A stretch of DNA of 64,000 nt from Phorcus lineatus (Eukaryota > Mollusca > Gastropoda > Trochida > Trochidae). Numbering within the stretch: the stretch's first letter is position 1; each line of letters opens with the position of its first letter. Position numbers and translations under genes: made by a program. Location of the stretch: positions 25,926,622 to 25,990,621 of the forward strand of contig OV121093.1 in the NCBI GenBank assembly GCA_921293015.1, given 5' to 3'. Below the pieces are notes generated by a model. The model was not told the DNA's origin. It was given only the letters and a program-made list of their open reading frames with translations, and searched no databases. Of this stretch, positions 59,430 to 64,000 are shown one piece after another.

Positions 59430-60229
59430 CTGCAATATTCATATTCATATTAGTATATTTCTATGTCTATCTATTCGTTCTAGAATTATCCTACCAACAA
59501 ACGACTTTTACATTTTATGAGCATATTTTATTTACTGATAAACTGATGACAAAACAATTTAGATGTTAAATTTTCTCTTGATCGATCAAAAACATTACAA
59601 TTGTTTATGTTTCATTAGTTTCTTCAGTTTTTTCTATACCAATGGTTACACTTCTTGCGAGATATTTTTATTACGAACTTTTCACCAGTCATCAGTTGTA
59701 TAAGTAAATCTAGTCAATAAACATGAAAGTCTTCTTTCAAGGTTCTTTGTAGGGAAGAGTGATTTGTGTGGTATTTCTATGTAATATAAAGGGTCTTGGA
59801 TAGGAAGACAAAATGTATCACATTCTTTTATAATATGAGAGATTGATATCAACATGATTTCATCATTTAATTGATGAAGATTCATTCTCTTTTAAAAACA
59901 TCTCAGCTCAGTTTTCCCGACTCAACGTCAGTCACCTGATGAGGTGAAAGAAGGAATGAATCAACTTGAATCTCTTAAAGGGAATAGGAAATATGACCTA
60001 TTTTGAAGATTAGAAATGTTATTTGAAGTGTATAGTGACTAATGATGCAAACAAATAATTTTTAACCGACCAGAATAATTAGTAATTGGCATCTAAACTT
60101 GATCACCTATAAAAACGTAAACAAAATTCGACCTTTGACCTAATGACGTCACGAAGGGAATCGTCCCCCATTTGTTTACATAGAGACGAATGGAAGTCGG
60201 GAACAGAGGAGTCGGAAATACCTCGTATA

Positions 60230-60519
60230 TGTGTGTTAGGTGGCTGTAAACTGTAGTAACATCACACAAGTAAACTTAATGCTTCACATTTTGCCATGGG
60301 ATATCGCAAAACAATGGACGAAAATGTGTGCAAAGAACCCGAACCGACTGGAAGTCAGGACCCAGTAGCATAAGTGGATACAGCTACATTTGTTCAGCAC
60401 ATTTAAACGACGATTCCTACATCAAACCTGATTTTGTAGCTACAACGTTAGGATCGAAACCCAAAATTGAAGCCGGATGCATGTCTCACGGTCTTGCCAA
60501 CACATGTATGCCATAATTT
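60230..60519 (+). pseudogene. THAP domain, frameshifted
   Basis: Pieces of a THAP zinc-finger domain lie in order: CVLGGC (60230-60247), then after a 7-base near-duplication (taaactgta) SNITQVNLMLHILPWDIAKQWTKM, and after another one-base shift QRTRTDWKSGPSS...YSYICSAHLNDDSYIKPDF. The metal ligands C..C and C..H are visible across frames. At least two frameshifts separate the blocks, so this is a decayed gene or a P-element-like transposon remnant. Confidence 0.55.
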
Positions 60520-63264
60520 AAGAAACTGTTAGCGCAATATTGCGAGTGAAAGAACAAAAAATGGCCGAGTAGGCGTTTACGTCGAAGTGACCTAGCGCTC
60601 ATCGTTTCGGCAGAGGGAGTTTTCAAGGGTGAGTGTTGATCATGTTAAATACAGTAAATATGTACTGTTATTCTGTAATGTAAGTATTTTGTAACTAAAT
60701 ATCAGTTATAATGATTACGAAAAGCAAAATCTAAACAAACGTCGGCTATAATTTAACGTGCTCTTGATTATGTGTCGTCCTGTTTTCGATCACTTGAAAT
60801 TCAGCGTTAGATTAGGACCTAGGCGAATTCTTTCACACGTGATCAAGAATTGATCACTAAAAATTGTTCCTATATTTTTTCAAGAAGCTACAGACATGAG
60901 GAACTCATGATCATGATGCCGAGGGTACTGCCAAACCACAAAAAAAAATTGTGATTGATGAGGGCAACACAGCAGACACCAGTATGTTATGGAAGGTGCT
61001 TTTTACATCAATCAAGCAGATGGAAGCCAGGTAAAGGACAAAAATATTCAACTTAATTTAAATAATTTAATTGTTAAATATTATATATTGTGTGAAAATT
61101 ACTAAAAAAATTATTTACATTGTCAGTTCCTCTTATTTCAATGTCTTATGAAAATTGATGAATTTCATTTTGTATTGCAGGTGTTTCTACTCCAAGGATT
61201 GATTCCTAATGAGATACAGAGCCAATGGGTTTTCGGAAAAAACTGTAACAGTACAGTAACAAAATTGCCTACTTTTTTCTAGCATAAGCAAAATAAAATT
61301 ATTTATTTGTTATACATTATCTCATTAAAAGATTTTTTTATATATTTGGAGGGGGAAATGTTGCCATAGATTTTTTTTCGAAAAAAAAGGAATAACAGTT
61401 TATCACCTTGTCATAGACTTTTGTTACTGTTTGCTAGAAAATTGAACTCATGGTACTGGAATGTTTATCTGTCATATAAATGCTTGGTATGTAATTAAAA
61501 TACACCATGAGAATAAACAGAGGAAATTTTTTTATGAGTTCAGAATCATTTATTATGTGGGCAGTTTGTTTATAATAAGTTTGACCACTGTATAGTTTAT
61601 TGTTATTTGGAATTTGATCTTGTGTTTTCATTACACATAAAAATTGTCAAGAAATAAATAATTCATTTCAGATTTATCTTCTTTTTTGTCACTTTGGCTT
61701 GCTCATCTGGTTGCTGCCTGAACTGGTATTATGCTGTATCCAGCACATCAGTGTTCACTGTTCAGGCAAACAGCATAAAAACTAGGGTGGAGGGTGAGAC
61801 AGCAGACAGGAGGGCCCCTAGCCCTGCACTTATCCCTGTACTGGTCAACCTCCTGACAACACTGGCTCTCTTTGGCTGTGGACATCATATTACAACGGTT
61901 ACACTCTCACCTGAAGAAAAGAATTAGACTATGTGAAGTGATATATTCCATAAATGATGAGTAGAGACTTGAGAAAAGTTAAACGTTTGTTTACTCTCCC
62001 TCTCCCTCTCGTGTCACCTATTTCCGTTGTATTAAGAAATCAACTGCTGTGCACTTCATAGATAGATTGTACATATTTCAAACATTTTAAACTGAACAAA
62101 CATTTATTCTGGTGTTAATTATATTTAAACATCATTAAAAAAGATGCCACGTTTTACTAATAATTTTGGCGTCACTTTTTTAAATTGTATTTGTATTGGG
62201 TCAAATAATGGCAACATAACCAACGCGACAGTTAATATTTTACTGAATTTCAAACACAAAACACCATTCAAACTAAACTTGTTACATGTTTAAAAAGTTC
62301 ACATGCTCATTGAATTACTACATTGTCCTTGATATAAATATTTATATATATAACATTAATATATAATATATAAATATTTCAGGTGAAGGAAAAAGAATTT
62401 AAGCCTAGTAAGTGTTCATGTAGATATAAAATTCTTCTTAACAGCCTATATCTTGTATATGATATAATATCAATTTCTATAGATGCGATCCAAGCAAAGT
62501 TTGATGTTAAAATGATGCATCATTTATTTTTCACTGTAAAATTCTACAAATGCCAAAATGTATTTAGGCAATAACCCTTCTGCATTAGCACAGATTTAAA
62601 AATTGATCAGGGACTCTTCTCTGGTTATATATTTGACAATAAGAATCATGTCAGCCTGGGGAAGCAACCATAAATATAACCTGGTGATATATATATTTTG
62701 AACAAATGATTGATAAAAAGAATTTTTCTTGAAGTTGTATTAAGTGAACAGCATGAAATAGCACTTGATTTTTATTAGTGAAGTTAACAGTTGGGTAGAT
62801 TTATTGAATATTGATCGTGTCTATGCAAAACAACTGATCAACAAATTAAGTGCTATCTAGCCGGGACCTGTTTATGTCAAGCGAGCAAGATTGTCATATG
62901 TAAAAAAAATACTACTACTACGAAAACAGGTGACACGTGAATAAAGGTTACTCGTTTGCTATTTTAGATAACTTTGAATGAGTGTATTTTATAACGAAAC
63001 GGTCACATATAAAGATGAAAACAAGATCAGCTATAATAGAAATCGAGGATATTATATTATCCTACATTTGACAGAATAATTCAGAAAAGAATATGGTCAA
63101 TCTTCATACGATCGATGGCCAAGGGAAGTAACTCCTAACAATATTATTTTTATTTCAAGCAACTTGTTAAATAATCTACTTAACAGATATTGTTATTAAT
63201 TAAATCCCTTTTCAAATTGAATTTGAATATAGCTTTCATTACTATGAAATAACTCGAAAATTAC
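60520..63264. other. Non-coding or unresolved stretch
   Basis: No assignable gene. A plus-strand frame at 61694-61926, after a tttcag acceptor-like site, codes a hydrophobic patch (ALIPVLVNLLTTLALFGC) but has no recognised family or partner exon. Confidence 0.4.
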
Positions 63265-63411
63265 CATGCAAGCAGTGTTCAGTCGGTCATGGTCGTCAGA
63301 GCCGTTGCCGTCAGAACTCGAGGAGGAATCCCTCACTGGCTCGAATCTATACGGATTCTGCGGTTCGAACTTGCCGGCAATATATATTTGTCCTATCCGA
63401 CTCATCTCCAT
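63265..63411 (-). CDS. Possible first exon of a P2X7-C-terminus-like protein
   Basis: From ATG at 63411 the minus strand reads MEMSRIGQIYIAGKFEPQNP, then YRFEPVRDSSSSSDGNGSDD and HDRLNTACM, ending at a donor (CATG|GTAATT). A YxFEP box followed by a Ser/Asp-rich run and DRL resembles the start of invertebrate proteins that carry the P2X7 intracellular cysteine-rich domain, many of them transposon-linked. The next exon should lie below 63265 but was not found. Confidence 0.3.
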
Positions 63412-64000
63412 TGTCAGATGAGTCGGAAGGCCACGGGGAGCCATAACTGTGGTCACTCAGTTGGTACTCTTTACGTGTTGACGCGATGTTCGTGTTCCCT
63501 TCATGACGTCACATTTTCACGTGACATAAAACTTGTCCTTTTTCTAGGTCAGTAGATTTCAGCTACTTTACGTAGCCTGTAACTTTGTAACTTAAATGCA
63601 TGGTCCCAAAATTTTTGTTTCCAATGGAATTTAATATCATTACGTTTATGAGTAAGGTGTTGCATGTGGAAAGTGTAATTTCAACATGATTTCCTAAACC
63701 CTTAAAACAACATATCCAATGTTTTGAGGTTGAGGGGTCTGAGATAAAACATAATATATTAACTATTTATTTCAAGGTGTCCTCTCCCGAACTTCTCCCG
63801 CGAGGCTTTAAATTGCAGGGCACCAGATAATTATTTCACATCTCAAAATAAAATTAAGGAGTAAAATTACCAAATGAAAAAACTAGGAGTATTTCAAGGT
63901 TTATCGTTTTCAAATCCTCATTCCAAGTATAGGCATCTTTTTCGATGTTTGTCGGTGATTATATTTTCTACATGTCTAATCTGTAAATAAATGAGTGATT
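63412..64000. other. Non-coding end of window
   Basis: No supported gene. It would include the upstream region of the exon at 63265-63411 if that is real. Confidence 0.4.

Noticed and set aside
59682-59885. Minus-strand frame upstream of the sulfotransferase exon
   Set aside because: It has no 5'-phosphosulfate loop or other sulfotransferase pattern.
61694-61926. Plus-strand frame with a hydrophobic segment
   Set aside because: No recognised family, no partner exon, and only an acceptor-like site to support it.
1-64000. CRISPR array or bacterial operon
   Set aside because: Repeats present are minisatellites without spacer structure, and all real genes are intron-bearing.

Overview
The window is animal nuclear DNA: AT-rich, intron-bearing, and full of decayed transposons and dispersed repeats. 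A marine gastropod, perhaps abalone-like, is my best guess. The hints are a SINE-like repeat containing a GTTTAACGC-type core, present in two orientations (14735-14938 and 55931-56137), and the mix of Crypton/DUF3504, DIRS and THAP relics. The organism assignment is inference, not proof. No bacterial or organellar genes were seen, and no convincing tRNA or rRNA.

The centre of the window is a cluster of single-pass membrane proteins whose outer parts are strings of cysteine-rich EGF-like repeats (MEGF10/Draper/scavenger-receptor-F style). Four genes can be assembled from splice sites and reading phase. Gene A is on the minus strand (7560 to 4513) with a short cytoplasmic part. Genes B (14004-19453), C (30627-41192) and D (47042-51637) form a plus-strand array with one exon plan: a signal-peptide exon, a 231-base EGF exon, a 645-base EGF exon, an 85-base membrane exon and a tail exon. 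C (526 residues) and D (626 residues) are intact and have similar ectodomains but unrelated cytoplasmic tails. B stops right after the membrane segment (334 residues); its old tail exon survives as a broken relic at 23004-23530, cut off by a DIRS retrotransposon. A further orphan tail exon at 53466-53568 is in phase with D's membrane exon. A degraded piece of a gene-A-like exon lies at 12456-12690.

Layout: simple repeat (1-160); last two exons of an adhesion-type GPCR (646-1966); degenerate tandem repeat (about 3290-4110); gene A; a Tc1-type transposase relic (11333-12300); gene B with an intronic 47-base minisatellite and a palindromic MITE; a DIRS element (19563-23003); a gene-poor stretch; a Ty3/gypsy pol relic (27880-30060, minus); gene C, whose first intron holds a decayed multi-exon Crypton/DUF3504-type gene on the opposite strand (32410-35425); three LINE fragments (41790-46650); gene D; a MITE with 20-base terminal inverted repeats (52491-53097); the orphan tail exon; gene-poor sequence; the 3' exon of a carbohydrate sulfotransferase (58670-59429, minus); a frameshifted THAP domain (60230-60519); and a possible first exon of a P2X7-C-terminus-like protein (63265-63411, minus).

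Taken together, the B-C-D array looks like a young tandem receptor family: the recognition ectodomain is conserved or homogenised while the signalling tail is swapped, lost or possibly alternatively spliced. A role in phagocytosis or immune recognition is inferred from family resemblance only.
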